Part shown: in pieces, positions 7,511-16,191 of the stretch
Layout: the number at the start of each line of letters is the position of its first letter
How positions within the stretch are numbered: the stretch's first letter is position 1
From: Variovorax sp. KK3
GTDB lineage: Bacteria; Pseudomonadota; Gammaproteobacteria; Burkholderiales; Burkholderiaceae_C
Reading direction: 5' to 3'
NCBI RefSeq assembly: GCF_001984055.1
Contig: NZ_LYVO01000079.1
Span: 1-33,987, forward strand
Length of the DNA stretch: 33,987 bases
Notes under the pieces: model-generated
The model's database searches: none
What the model saw: only the letters and a program-made list of their open reading frames with translations
What the model was told of the DNA's origin: nothing
Position numbers and translations under genes: made by a program

Positions 7511-9631
7511 ATGAATCCAGGAAAAAGCGCGCCGCAAGGCGTCCGGGTGGGGTGCGACATCGGCGGCACCTTCACCGACATCGTGCTGGCCATGCCCGAT
7601 GGCCGGCTCTACGTGAACAAGACCTCGACCACGCCGCACGACCTCGGGCAGGCGATCACGAGCGGTCTGCAGAAGCTGATCGACCAGGCAGGCATCCGCG
7701 CCGCCGACATCACCGAGATCGTGCACGGCACGACCACGGCATCGAACACCATCCTCCAGAAAGTGGGCGCGCGTACCGGCGTGATCACCACCCAGGGCTT
7801 TCGCGACGTGCTGGAAATCGGCCGCATCCGCACCCCCACGATGTTCGACCTGGGCTGGTCCAAGCCCGAGCCCCTGGCGACGCGCCGCTGGCGCCGCGGC
7901 ATCCGCGAGCGCATCGATGCGCAGGGCCGCGTGGTGACGCCGCTCGACGCGCAGCACCTGCTCGACGAGGCGCAGCAGCTGGTCGACGAAGGCGTGGAGT
8001 CGCTCGCCATCTGCTTCCTCAACAGCTACATCAACCCCGCGCACGAGCTCGCCGCCAAGGCACTGCTCGAAGAGCGCTTTCCGCAGCTGCTGCTGTCGGT
8101 GTCGTGCGAGGTGCTGCCCGAGATCAAGGAATACGAGCGCACCAGCACCACGGTGGTCAACGCCTACATCCTGCCGGCGATGCGCACCTACCTCGCTCGC
8201 CTGAAGACCGACCTGGAGCGCATGGGCGTGCGGGCGTCGCTGCAGGTGATGGCCTCCAACGGCGGCATGATGGGCATCGGCTCGGCCAGCGACAAGCCCG
8301 TGTTCGCCGTCGCCTCGGGCCCCGCGGGCGGCGTGGCCGGTGCGGCGCGCATTGGCGCGCTCGGCGGCGATGCCGACCTGATCGTCTTCGACATGGGCGG
8401 CACCACCGCCAAGGCGTCGATCATCGCGGAGGGGCAACCTTCGCTCACCAACGAATACGAGTTCCGCGACGGCATCAGCGCACCCAGCCGCTTCGTCAAG
8501 GGCGGCGGCTACGTGCTCAAGGTGCCGGCCATCGACATCGCCGAGGTCGGCGCGGGCGGCGGCTCCATCGCGTGGATCGACGCGGGCGGCCTGCTCTGCG
8601 TCGGCCCCGAATCCGCCGGCGCCAACCCCGGCCCGGCCTGCTACGGCAACGGCAACGACCGGCCCACGGTGACCGACGCGAACATGGTGCTCGGTTACCT
8701 GAACCCCGAGGCCCTCGCGGGCGGCAGCCTGACGGTGAAGCCCGAGCTTTCGAAGGCGGCCCTCCAGCGCCACGTCGCCGAGCCCCTCGGCCTCGACCTG
8801 CTGGCCGCCGCGCACGGCGTGCGGCAGGTGGCCAACGTGAACATGGCGCGCGCCATCCGCGCCGTGACGGTCGAGCGCGGCCGCGATCCGCGCGACATGT
8901 CGATGATCGCCTTCGGTGGCGGCGGTCCGCTGCACGCCGTGGCGGTGGCGCGGCTGCTCGGCATCCGCCGCGTCATCGCGCCGATCATGGCCGGCGTGTT
9001 CTGCTCGGCCGGCATGCTGTCGGCCGATGCGGAGCACAACTTCGTGAAGGCGGTGCTGCGCCCGCTGGCCGGTTGCTCGCCCGCCGACCTCACCGGCATC
9101 GGCAATGCGCTCACCGACAAGGGCTTCACCGTGCTGGCCTCCGAAGGCTATGGGCCCGACGACGCCAGCTCGGTGCTCGCCGCCGACCTGCGCTACCTGG
9201 GCCAGAGTTCCGAGCTGACCGTGCCGCTGCGCACCGGCCGCATCGACGCGAGCACCATCGACCAGCTGACGCGCGACTTCCAGGCGCTGTACCACCAGAC
9301 CTTCGGCTACAGCAGCGACGAGCCGCTCGAGCTGGTCAACCTGCGCGTGTCGGCACGCGGCCGCAGTCGCCAGCGCCTGGACTTCGGCGCCTGCAGCGTC
9401 GACGCCACCGCGCTGCAGGGCGCCACCGGCACGCGGCGGGTCAGCTTCGCGGCCGGCCAGGCGCCGATCGACACCCGCGTGATGCCGCGCGCCGCGCTGG
9501 CGGCCGAGCCGCAGCAGGGGCCGCTGATCATCGAAAGCTACGACACCACCATCGTGGTCCCGCCGCTCTGCAGCGCGCGCGCCGACCGCGTGGGCAACAT
9601 CATCATCGACCTCCAGGAGCAGCCCGCATGA
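7511..9631 (+). CDS. hyuA: Hydantoinase/oxoprolinase family protein, subunit A
   Basis: This 706-residue protein of the HyuA family (N-methylhydantoinase A, 5-oxoprolinase and acetone carboxylase beta are relatives) performs ATP-dependent activation of a cyclic amide or ketone together with subunit B. The ASKHA nucleotide fold is shown by CDIGGTFTDIVLA (residues 15-27) and by VFDMGGTTAK (DMGG from residue 294). HGTTTASNTILQ and the later AFGGGGPLHAV block are also characteristic. The start is chosen at 7511, where GGAG sits five bases before the ATG; upstream in-frame ATGs at 7466 and 7493 are less well supported. It overlaps hyuB by ATGA and precedes an ABC importer, so uptake and ring-opening of one substrate is likely. 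Hydantoins, oxoproline or pyrimidine-like amides are candidates; the exact substrate is unknown. Confidence 0.93.
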   Translation: MNPGKSAPQGVRVGCDIGGTFTDIVLAMPDGRLYVNKTSTTPHDLGQAITSGLQKLIDQAGIRAADITEIVHGTTTASNTILQKVGARTGVITTQGFRDVLEIGRIRTPTMFDLGWSKPEPLATRRWRRGIRERIDAQGRVVTPLDAQHLLDEAQQLVDEGVESLAICFLNSYINPAHELAAKALLEERFPQLLLSVSCEVLPEIKEYERTSTTVVNAYILPAMRTYLARLKTDLERMGVRASLQVMASNGGMMGIGSASDKPVFAVASGPAGGVAGAARIGALGGDADLIVFDMGGTTAKASIIAEGQPSLTNEYEFRDGISAPSRFVKGGGYVLKVPAIDIAEVGAGGGSIAWIDAGGLLCVGPESAGANPGPACYGNGNDRPTVTDANMVLGYLNPEALAGGSLTVKPELSKAALQRHVAEPLGLDLLAAAHGVRQVANVNMARAIRAVTVERGRDPRDMSMIAFGGGGPLHAVAVARLLGIRRVIAPIMAGVFCSAGMLSADAEHNFVKAVLRPLAGCSPADLTGIGNALTDKGFTVLASEGYGPDDASSVLAADLRYLGQSSELTVPLRTGRIDASTIDQLTRDFQALYHQTFGYSSDEPLELVNLRVSARGRSRQRLDFGACSVDATALQGATGTRRVSFAAGQAPIDTRVMPRAALAAEPQQGPLIIESYDTTIVVPPLCSARADRVGNIIIDLQEQPA

Positions 9632-11379
9632 GCCACCCGCAGACCGACTCGCACACCGACTCGCAGATCGACCCGATCACCTTCGCCGTGATCAAGAACG
9701 CGATGGACTCGATCGTCGACGAAGTCGCCTACACCGTGCTGCGCACGGCGCGCTCCGAGATCGTCAAGGACGTCATGGACTACTCGGCCGCCATCTGCGA
9801 CCGTCATGGCCAGATGGTGGCGCAGGCCAAGACCATCGCGCTGCACCTGGGCGCCATCCCCGAAGCCATGGCCGCCGTGCAGGCACGCTACGGCGACCGG
9901 CTCTCGCCCGGCGACGCGGTGATCGTGAACGACCCGTACGAAGGCGGCATGCACCTGCCCGACATCTTCATGTTCGTGCCCTTCTTCTACCGTGAAGAAC
10001 TCGAAGGCTGGTGCGTGGTGATCTGCCACCACACCGACGTGGGCGGCCGCGTGCCCGGCTCCAACGCGAGCGACTCGACCGAGATCTACCAGGAAGGCCT
10101 GCGCATCCCTGTGATGAAGCTCTACGAGGCGGGCCAGGTCAACGAGACGCTCGAACGCCTGATCGCCCAGAACGTGCGCGTGCCCGACCGCGTGCTCGGC
10201 GACCTGCGCGCGCAGTACGCGGCCTGCCAGGTCGGCGTGCGCGAGCTCACCGGCCTCTTCGACCGCTACCAGCGCGCGCCGGCCCGCGCCTACCTGGCCG
10301 AGCTGCTCGACTACGCCGAGCGCCTGACGCGCGCCGAGATCCGCAACTGGCCCAAGGGCACCTTCACCTTCGAGGACTTCATCGACGACGACGGGTTGTC
10401 GGGCGAAGCGATTCCGATCCGCGTGGCGCTGACGGTGCACGACGACTACGTCAGCGTCGACTACGCCGGCAGTTCGCCGCAGGTGCGCGCGGCGATCAAC
10501 TCGACGCGCTCGTACACGCAGTCGTGCACCTACCTGAGCGTGCGCTGCGCGCTCAAGGGCGACGTGCCGAACAACGCCGGCGTGTTCCGCTGCGTGAAGA
10601 TCGAGGTGCCCGAAGGCACGGTGCTCAACCCGCGACAGCCCGCGGCCGTCGCCGCGCGCGCCCTCACCGGCTACCGCGTGTTCGACGCCATGCTGGGCGC
10701 GCTGGCGCAGGTCGTGCCCGACCGCATTCCGGCGGCCGGCGAAGGCGGCAACACCGTCGTATGCCTCTCGGGCCAGCACCCCGACGGCAAGCCCTACATC
10801 ATCGTGGACATGATCTGCGGCGCCTGGGGCGCACGGCCGCACGCCGACGGCATCGAGGCGATCACCAACGCATCGCAGAACCTGTCGAACACGCCGATCG
10901 AAACGCTGGAGGCCCAGCACCCGGTTCGCGTGGAGGCCTATGAACTCGAGCCTGACACCTGCGGCGCCGGCCGCTACCGCGGCGGCCTGGGCATCCGCCG
11001 CAGCTACCGCGTGCTGGCCGACAACGTGCTGCTGCAATTGCGCGCCGACCGCATGAAGTTCCAGCCCTACGGCCTGGACGGCGGCCTGCCCGCGAAGGCA
11101 GCGTCGAACACCCTGACGCGCGGCGAAACCGACGAGTCGCTGCCGAGCAAGGTCGGCATGCAGATTGCCCTGCACGACAAGGTGACGCATATTCAGCCCG
11201 GCGGCGGCGGCTTCGGCAACCCGCTCGCGCGGCCCCTGGCGGAGATCGAACGCGACGTCTGGAACCACAAGCTCAGCGCGGCTTTCGTGCGCGAGCACTA
11301 CCAGGCTGTCGTCGACCCACGGACCGGCCGCGCCGATGCCGCTGCGACCGAGGCGCTTCGCCGGGCCAGCGCGCACTGA
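9628..11379 (+). CDS. hyuB: Hydantoinase/oxoprolinase family protein, subunit B
   Basis: This 583-residue HyuB family subunit is the partner of HyuA in ATP-dependent hydrolysis or carboxylation. Family hallmarks are DPITFAVIKNAMDSIVDE near the N-terminus, VNDPYEGGMHLPDIFMF near residue 100, the HHTDVGGRVPGS block, and the C-terminal PGGGGFGNPL. Its length matches free-standing B subunits. The ATG lies inside the hyuA stop (ATGA overlap) with GGAG about nine bases before it, indicating translational coupling and a 1:1 complex. The same frame stays open upstream through most of hyuA, but that part is an out-of-frame shadow. A run of Asp/Thr/Ser/His before residue 15 is a probable disordered tail. 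Confidence 0.94.
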   Translation: MSHPQTDSHTDSQIDPITFAVIKNAMDSIVDEVAYTVLRTARSEIVKDVMDYSAAICDRHGQMVAQAKTIALHLGAIPEAMAAVQARYGDRLSPGDAVIVNDPYEGGMHLPDIFMFVPFFYREELEGWCVVICHHTDVGGRVPGSNASDSTEIYQEGLRIPVMKLYEAGQVNETLERLIAQNVRVPDRVLGDLRAQYAACQVGVRELTGLFDRYQRAPARAYLAELLDYAERLTRAEIRNWPKGTFTFEDFIDDDGLSGEAIPIRVALTVHDDYVSVDYAGSSPQVRAAINSTRSYTQSCTYLSVRCALKGDVPNNAGVFRCVKIEVPEGTVLNPRQPAAVAARALTGYRVFDAMLGALAQVVPDRIPAAGEGGNTVVCLSGQHPDGKPYIIVDMICGAWGARPHADGIEAITNASQNLSNTPIETLEAQHPVRVEAYELEPDTCGAGRYRGGLGIRRSYRVLADNVLLQLRADRMKFQPYGLDGGLPAKAASNTLTRGETDESLPSKVGMQIALHDKVTHIQPGGGGFGNPLARPLAEIERDVWNHKLSAAFVREHYQAVVDPRTGRADAAATEALRRASAH

Positions 11380-11423
11380 CGCCGAGCTGCGACACAACGA
11401 TCCATCCCACTGGAGAACACATC

Positions 11424-12425
11424 ATGAAGCGACGTTCCTTGACCACCGGGCTGGCCGCGATGCTGGCCTTGCCCGCTCTCTCCCTGGCCGGCCGCACGGC
11501 CCATGCACAGGGCGCCGAGAAACTGCGCGTGCGCCTCGACTTCTCGCCCTGGGGCATGCACGGCGCCATGCACCTCGCCCAGCAGAAGGGCCTGTTCAAG
11601 GCCCAGGGGCTGGACGTCGAGATCCAGGACGGCACCGGCACCATCAACACGCTGCAGCTGCTGGCCGCGGGCCAGGCCGACGTCGGCCAGGTCGCGCTCG
11701 GCACCATGGCGGTGGCCAAGGAGAACGGCCTCGACCTCGTGTCGATCGCCGGCTTCGCACGCACCGGCGACCTGGCCGTGCTGATGGACGAGGCCCTGGG
11801 CATCAAGTCGCCAAAGGACCTGGCCGGCAAGAAGATCGTGTGCTTCACCACCAGCCCGTGGGCACCTTTCATCGAGCCCTTCCTCAAGGCCAACGGCATG
11901 AGCAAGAGCAGCATCAACCTGGTGATGGTCGCGCCCAGCGCCATGATCTCGACCTACGCCTCGGGCAACAGCGAAGGCTTCATGTCGCAGGCACCTTTCG
12001 GCCAGCCGATGGTGATGAAGACGCGCAAGGCCTCGGCCCTGCTGCTGGGCGACAGCGGCATCAGCTTTCCGAGCTACGGCCTGGCCGCCACGCCGAAGAT
12101 GGTCGACGCCAAGCGCGACGCACTCGCGAAATTCGTGCAGGTGCAGGTGCAGGCCTGGCGCTACATCTACGACGGCCACATCGAAGAAGCCGTGGCCGCC
12201 ATCGTCGCGCAGCGGCCCAACGCCAAGGTCGACCCCGACGTGATGCGTGGCCAGATCACCGCCTACCAGAGCTTCTTCGAGAGCCCCAGCGGCAAGGGCA
12301 AGCCGATCGGCCTGCAGTACGACAGCGACTGGGCGGCCGCGATCCGCTCGATGGAACAGACCGGCCAGATCAAGGCAGGCCACAAGCCCACGGAGTACTA
12401 CACCAATGCGCTACTTGCCGTCTGA
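11424..12425 (+). CDS. NitT/TauT-type ABC transporter substrate-binding protein
   Basis: This 333-residue periplasmic binding protein is of the NMT1/THI5-like (SsuA/TauA, pyrimidine-precursor) class. The signal peptide is residues 1-28, with cleavage AHA-QG; an Arg-Arg pair near the start makes Tat export possible but not compelling. After it come LRVRLDFSPWGMHGAMHLAQ and the KGLFKAQGLDVEIQDG motif typical of the class. GGAG lies eight bases before the ATG. It is 44 bases downstream of hyuB and followed by its ATPase and permease, so the operon couples import to HyuAB catalysis. The class binds sulfonates, nitrate, thiamine or pyrimidine precursors and other small molecules; here a hydantoin-like or amide ligand is inferred only from context. 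Confidence 0.93.
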   Translation: MKRRSLTTGLAAMLALPALSLAGRTAHAQGAEKLRVRLDFSPWGMHGAMHLAQQKGLFKAQGLDVEIQDGTGTINTLQLLAAGQADVGQVALGTMAVAKENGLDLVSIAGFARTGDLAVLMDEALGIKSPKDLAGKKIVCFTTSPWAPFIEPFLKANGMSKSSINLVMVAPSAMISTYASGNSEGFMSQAPFGQPMVMKTRKASALLLGDSGISFPSYGLAATPKMVDAKRDALAKFVQVQVQAWRYIYDGHIEEAVAAIVAQRPNAKVDPDVMRGQITAYQSFFESPSGKGKPIGLQYDSDWAAAIRSMEQTGQIKAGHKPTEYYTNALLAV

Positions 12426-13230
12426 CGCGCCGACCACCACGGGGAGCCCCGCCGTGCCGCCCGCCTTTCTCGAGATCGAGAAGCTCAACAAGATCTACCG
12501 CTCCGAGCGCAAGCCCATCCATGCGCTGCAGGACATCGACCTCCAAATCCAGGAGGGCGAGTTCGTCTGCATCGTCGGCCCGAGCGGCTGCGGCAAGAGC
12601 ACGCTGATGCGCTGCATGGCCGGGCTGGAACCCATCACCAGCGGCAAGCTCGCGCTGCACGGCAAGGCGATCACCGCGCCGCCCGACGACATGGGCGTGG
12701 TGTTCCAGCGCGACCTGCTGCTCGAATGGCGCAACATCCTCGACAACGTGCTGGTCGCGGCCGAGTTCCACGACCTGGACCGGCGCAAGTACGACGCCCG
12801 CGCACGCGAGCTGTTGGGTTTGTTCGGCCTTTCGGCCTTTCTCGACCGCTACCCGCGCGAGCTGTCGGGCGGCATGCGGCAGCGCGTGTCGATCTGTCGC
12901 GCGATGCTGCTCGACCCCCAACTGCTGCTGATGGACGAGCCCTTCGGCGCGCTCGACCCCTTCACGCGCGACGAGCTCAATGCCGAGCTGCAGCGCACCT
13001 GGCTCGCCACGCGCAAGACGGTGGTCTTCATCACGCATTCGATCACCGAGGCCGTCTTCCTCGGCGGCCGCGTGGTGATGATGGCGCGCGGGCCGGGCCG
13101 CGTCGCCGACATCGTGCCGATCGAGATCGAGCGTCCGCGCAGCCTGCAGGTGCGCGAATCGCCCGAGTTCGCCGCCTATGTCGCGCGCATCCGCGACACC
13201 TTCCGCGACATCGGAATCTACAAGGACTGA
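12406..13230 (+). CDS. ABC transporter ATP-binding protein (NitT/TauT type)
   Basis: This 274-residue ATPase energises the importer at the inner membrane. All motifs are present: Walker A GPSGCGKST (58-66), Q-loop Gln101, signature LSGGMRQR (153-160), Walker B LLLMDEP (173-179) with Glu178, the D-loop ALD, and switch His211. The start is uncertain. The ATG used here overlaps the binding-protein gene by 20 bases and has GGAG ten bases upstream. A GTG at 12454 has GGGGAG seven bases upstream and begins exactly where the family homology begins (PPAFLEIEKLNKIY), so it may be the true start, giving 258 residues. The 3' end is 14 bases before the permease. Confidence 0.94.
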   Translation: MRYLPSDAPTTTGSPAVPPAFLEIEKLNKIYRSERKPIHALQDIDLQIQEGEFVCIVGPSGCGKSTLMRCMAGLEPITSGKLALHGKAITAPPDDMGVVFQRDLLLEWRNILDNVLVAAEFHDLDRRKYDARARELLGLFGLSAFLDRYPRELSGGMRQRVSICRAMLLDPQLLLMDEPFGALDPFTRDELNAELQRTWLATRKTVVFITHSITEAVFLGGRVVMMARGPGRVADIVPIEIERPRSLQVRESPEFAAYVARIRDTFRDIGIYKD

Positions 13231-13244
13231 AAGGCAGCGACACC

Positions 13245-14042
13245 ATGAAAACACTCTGGACGCGCACCGAGCGCAGCCGCCAGGCCCTGCTGACGCTGCT
13301 GGTCATCCTGGTCATCTGGGAAGCCTGCGTGCGCACCCTCGGCATCCGCGACTTCCTGCTGCCGGCGCCGACGAAGATCCTCGCGCAGTTCCTGTCGCAG
13401 CCCGGCTACCTGCTGCTACAGAGCCTCGACACGCTGCGCACCACCATGTACGGATTCGCACTGGCCCTGGTGCTCGGCGTGGCGGCGGCCATCGGCATCG
13501 TGTACTCGCGCTTCCTTGACCGCACGCTCTACTCGCTGCTGGTAGCGATGAACGCCGTGCCCAAGGTGGCGCTGGCGCCCCTGTTCGTGATCTGGATGGG
13601 CACGGGTGCCATGCCCAAGGTGGCCATCGCGATGCTCATCGCGATCTTCCCGATCCTGATCGACACCGTGCTCGGCCTGCGCTCCACCGACCCCGACATG
13701 CTCGACATGGCCCGCGTCAACCACGCCTCGCGCGCCAAGACGCTGTGGAAGATCCGCTTCCCCAACGCCCTGCCCAGCCTCTTCGCCGGCATGAAGGTCG
13801 GCATCTCCTTCGCGCTGGTCGGCACCATCGTCGGCGAGTTCGTCGCGGGCGAAGCCGGCCTGGGCCACGTGATCCTGGTGGCGCAGGGCAGCTTCGACAC
13901 GTCGACCGTGTTCGTGGCGCTCGCCCTGCTCTGCCTGCTGGGCGTGCTGCTCTTCAAGGCGATCGAGGTCGCCGAGGCGCGCTACCTGGTGTGGCATGCG
14001 TCGCAGCGCGGGCTGCCGGACATGGCGGGGGCGTCGGCCTGA
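13245..14042 (+). CDS. ABC transporter permease (NitT/TauT type)
   Basis: This 265-residue inner-membrane permease (BPD_transp_1 family) has hydrophobic segments at about residues 13-30, 65-85, 100-125, 130-150, 190-215 and 225-245. The cytoplasmic EAA-like loop (NHASRAKTLWKIRFPNALP) that docks the ATPase lies in the second half, followed by the typical VGTIVGEFVAGEAGLG segment. AAGG precedes the ATG by nine bases. It is the last gene of the hyu operon. It converges on the porin gene with 33 bases between; the only structure there is a 12-bp GC palindrome overlapping the stop codon, without a T-run. Confidence 0.94.
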   Translation: MKTLWTRTERSRQALLTLLVILVIWEACVRTLGIRDFLLPAPTKILAQFLSQPGYLLLQSLDTLRTTMYGFALALVLGVAAAIGIVYSRFLDRTLYSLLVAMNAVPKVALAPLFVIWMGTGAMPKVAIAMLIAIFPILIDTVLGLRSTDPDMLDMARVNHASRAKTLWKIRFPNALPSLFAGMKVGISFALVGTIVGEFVAGEAGLGHVILVAQGSFDTSTVFVALALLCLLGVLLFKAIEVAEARYLVWHASQRGLPDMAGASA

Positions 14043-14075
14043 GGCCGCGGCCTGCGTCGAAGGCGGCTCGGCACC

Positions 14076-15173
14076 TCAGAACTGGTGCCTGATCCCCAGG
14101 TCGAAACCCGACGACGGCTGGTTCGCCGCGGTGATCGCACCGTTGAGGCCCGTCGTCGCACCACCGCTGTTGCGCACCCGCGCGTAGGTGCCGTAGAGAG
14201 CGGTGCGCTTCGAGAGATAGTGCACGTAGCCCAGCGACAGCTTGGAGGTCTCGGGCGAGAACCTGGCATCGGTGCCGTAGCGCGAGATGGCCACCTTGAT
14301 CTCGCCGACGCCGACCGGGATGATCGTCCCGAGCGACGTACCCCTGGCCTTGATCGGTGTCGTCGCATCGACCTTGTCCCGGTAGTACCCGGCCAGCAGC
14401 TTGGCGAACCCGAAGTCGTACGTCACGCCTGCATTCATCACGGTGATGTCGCCCAGCGTCGCCGTCCTGGCGTACCGCGTGCGCGCGGCCGCGAGCGAGA
14501 CATTGAGTCCGCCCCCGGCCCAACCCAATCGCGCACTGTCGCCCGTGCCATCGTCCGCTTGGGCATTGGCGGTTCCGGACTGCCTGGCGTTCTCGCCGAA
14601 GTAGTGCTGCACCTGCCCGTAAAAGCCGCCGAGGTTGGCCGGCAGAAAGTAGCCGATCATGTTCGACGCCCGCGTGGACGTCACGCCCGCGATGCTTCCT
14701 GCGAAGGGCTGGATCGAACCCACGCCGGCGTTGCCGAAGGGGTCGATCTCCAGGCGGTTGCGGTAATGGGCCGTGAAGTCGCGCCCGACCCTCAACTCGC
14801 CGTACGGCCCGAGCAGGCTGACCGTGGAACGCCGCGCGAAAGTGAAACCCTGGCTGCCTGCCGGTGCGGTCGTGGTACCGCTGGGCTGGTTGTTGGTGTT
14901 GGTGGCCTGGCCCTCGCCCGTGTCCGAAAAGATCTGCGACTCGAGCCAGAAGCCAGCGCCCCATCCACCACCCAGGTCTTCGACGCCGCGAAATCCGAAG
15001 CGCGAGGCCATGGTGCCGCCCGACGTGAGCCGCTCGGTCGACGTCGATCGAAGTCCCGACCCCGTGCCACGCGAGAAGGCCGTGTCCACCACGCCATAGA
15101 CCGTGACCGACGACTGCGCGACGGCGGAACCCATCACGCAGAGTGCCGAAGCCGCTGTGAGAAGTTGTCTCAT
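14076..15173 (-). CDS. Gram-negative porin (Burkholderiales OmpC-like type)
   Basis: This 365-residue outer-membrane general porin has a signal peptide of about 19 residues (GSAVA-QSS). The mature opening SSVTVYGVVDTAFSRG is typical of Burkholderiales 16-strand trimeric porins, as are the motifs SRFGFRGVEDLGGGWGAGFWLESQ and VGRDFTAHYR. The protein ends in the aromatic beta-signal residue Phe (DLGIRHQF) recognised by the BAM complex. It lies 106 bases downstream of an RraA-like gene on the same strand and may be expressed with it, providing outer-membrane entry for the substrate. The gap contains small GC hairpins but no clear terminator, so either operon membership or an own promoter is possible. 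Confidence 0.95.
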   Translation of the reverse strand: MRQLLTAASALCVMGSAVAQSSVTVYGVVDTAFSRGTGSGLRSTSTERLTSGGTMASRFGFRGVEDLGGGWGAGFWLESQIFSDTGEGQATNTNNQPSGTTTAPAGSQGFTFARRSTVSLLGPYGELRVGRDFTAHYRNRLEIDPFGNAGVGSIQPFAGSIAGVTSTRASNMIGYFLPANLGGFYGQVQHYFGENARQSGTANAQADDGTGDSARLGWAGGGLNVSLAAARTRYARTATLGDITVMNAGVTYDFGFAKLLAGYYRDKVDATTPIKARGTSLGTIIPVGVGEIKVAISRYGTDARFSPETSKLSLGYVHYLSKRTALYGTYARVRNSGGATTGLNGAITAANQPSSGFDLGIRHQF

Positions 15174-15279
15174 GAATGCTCTTGTCTCTTGTGTTGAATC
15201 AAACGCCCGGCGCTCCGCCCGCCCGGGCGATGCGCATGCATCGGCCTTCAGGCGTGCGAACGAGAGCGGGGGATCGATC

Positions 15280-16068
15280 TCAGGAGTAGCGCTTGCGGAA
15301 GTGCGGCTTGAGCTCCGCGACGGAAGCCTTGTTGCGGATCATGTCGCGCATGTTGTCTTCGGCGGCGCCCACGGACTCTGCGTCGTCGATGAGTGCCGTC
15401 ACCAGTTCCTGCGGCACGAAGCAGATGCCCGAGTCGTCGGCGACGGCCAGGTCGCCGGGGTACACCACGATGCCGTGCACGGTGACCGGGCCGTTGATCT
15501 CCATCGCCTCCATGCGGAACTTGCCGGTGATCGGCGTCACGCCGGCCGACCAGACGGGGTAGTCGATCTCGCGGATGGCCGGCAAGTCGCGCACGGCCCC
15601 GTTGACGATCGAACCCGCGAAGCCGGTGGTCTTGGCGACCAGGCACGACTGCCCGCCCATGTTCGACACGTCGAGATTGCCGCCGAAGTCGGCCACCAGC
15701 ACGTCGCCGGGCTCCGACAGGTAATAGACCTCGCGCGTCGACATCTTGATCGGCTCCTTGTCGATGTAGCCTTTCGTCGGCGTCTTGCGTTCTGGAATGG
15801 AGCGCAGCGTCACCACGTTGCCGACGATCTTCTTGCCGGGGATCAGCGGCTTGATGTGCGAGGCGGCGATGACGCTGTTCAAACCGTGGCTGTCGAGCAT
15901 GTCCGAGACCGTCGTCGTGAGGTCCGGCAGCGCCAGGTAGCGCTGGATCACCGACGCCGCCGTACGCTTGAATTTCAGCTTGGTGATGCGATCGGCGGGC
16001 ACCTGGCCCCAGATGCGGCCGGCGGCCTGGTATTCCTCGTAGTCGCGCTTCACGTCTTCATTGCTCAT
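15280..16068 (-). CDS. RraA-like protein, long form, metal Asp missing
   Basis: This 262-residue member of the RraA/HMG-aldolase superfamily is about 40 residues longer than its relatives because of an N-terminal helical extension (residues 1-45) and an insert around IPERKTPTKGYIDKEPIK. The core is clear: TVSDMLDSHG, GDVLVADFGG, VNGAVRDLPA with the Arg-Asp pair, and the YPGDLAVADDSGICFVP strand. As in the protein encoded at 237-941, the Asp expected 21 residues before the Arg is Gly (MGGQS), so the metal site is altered. AGGAG stands six bases before the ATG. It follows a terminator 93 bases upstream and so should have its own promoter, and it precedes a porin gene. Classic HMG aldolase activity is doubtful; decarboxylase or another lyase role is possible. 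Confidence 0.85.
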   Translation of the reverse strand: MSNEDVKRDYEEYQAAGRIWGQVPADRITKLKFKRTAASVIQRYLALPDLTTTVSDMLDSHGLNSVIAASHIKPLIPGKKIVGNVVTLRSIPERKTPTKGYIDKEPIKMSTREVYYLSEPGDVLVADFGGNLDVSNMGGQSCLVAKTTGFAGSIVNGAVRDLPAIREIDYPVWSAGVTPITGKFRMEAMEINGPVTVHGIVVYPGDLAVADDSGICFVPQELVTALIDDAESVGAAEDNMRDMIRNKASVAELKPHFRKRYS

Positions 16069-16122
16069 GTCGATCTCCTGTGTGGATAGGGGTTAAAGAA
16101 AAAAATGGACGTGGCCAGGCCT

Positions 16123-16140
16123 GCGATCGGAAGCGATCGC
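16123..16140. promoter_or_regulatory. Perfect hairpin/dyad upstream of RraA-like gene
   Basis: GCGATCG, GAAG, CGATCGC form an exact 7-bp inverted repeat 55 bases before the RraA-like start, between that gene and the terminator behind the Bug gene. An A-rich run (GAAAAAAA, 16098-16105) lies about 18 bases closer to the gene. There is no adjacent T-run, so an operator or 5'-leader structure for the RraA-porin transcript is more likely than a terminator. Confidence 0.4.
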
Positions 16141-16160
16141 ATCGCGCCTGCGTCATGGAT

Positions 16161-16185
16161 GAAAAATCGCGTACCGACGTACGCG
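16161..16185 (-). terminator. Intrinsic terminator behind Bug gene (minus strand)
   Basis: On the minus strand CGCGTAC, GTCG, GTACGCG form a 7-bp stem with a 4-base loop, followed after one A by TTTTT. It begins six bases after the Bug stop codon at 16192. Stem, tight loop and U-run make this the clearest rho-independent terminator in the window; it separates the LysR-Bug transcript from the RraA-porin pair. Confidence 0.8.
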
Positions 16186-16191
16186 CCCGGT

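Noticed and set aside
7451..11397. Long minus-strand open frames (over 600 codons each) opposite hyuA and hyuB
   Set aside because: Both are shadows of the HyuA/HyuB codon bias: low-complexity Arg/Gly/Ala/His products, no start signal, no family motif.
14042..14053. 12-bp palindrome AGGCCGCGGCCT at the end of the permease gene, as a bidirectional terminator
   Set aside because: It overlaps the stop codon, could only form a hairpin with almost no loop, and has no T-run on either side.
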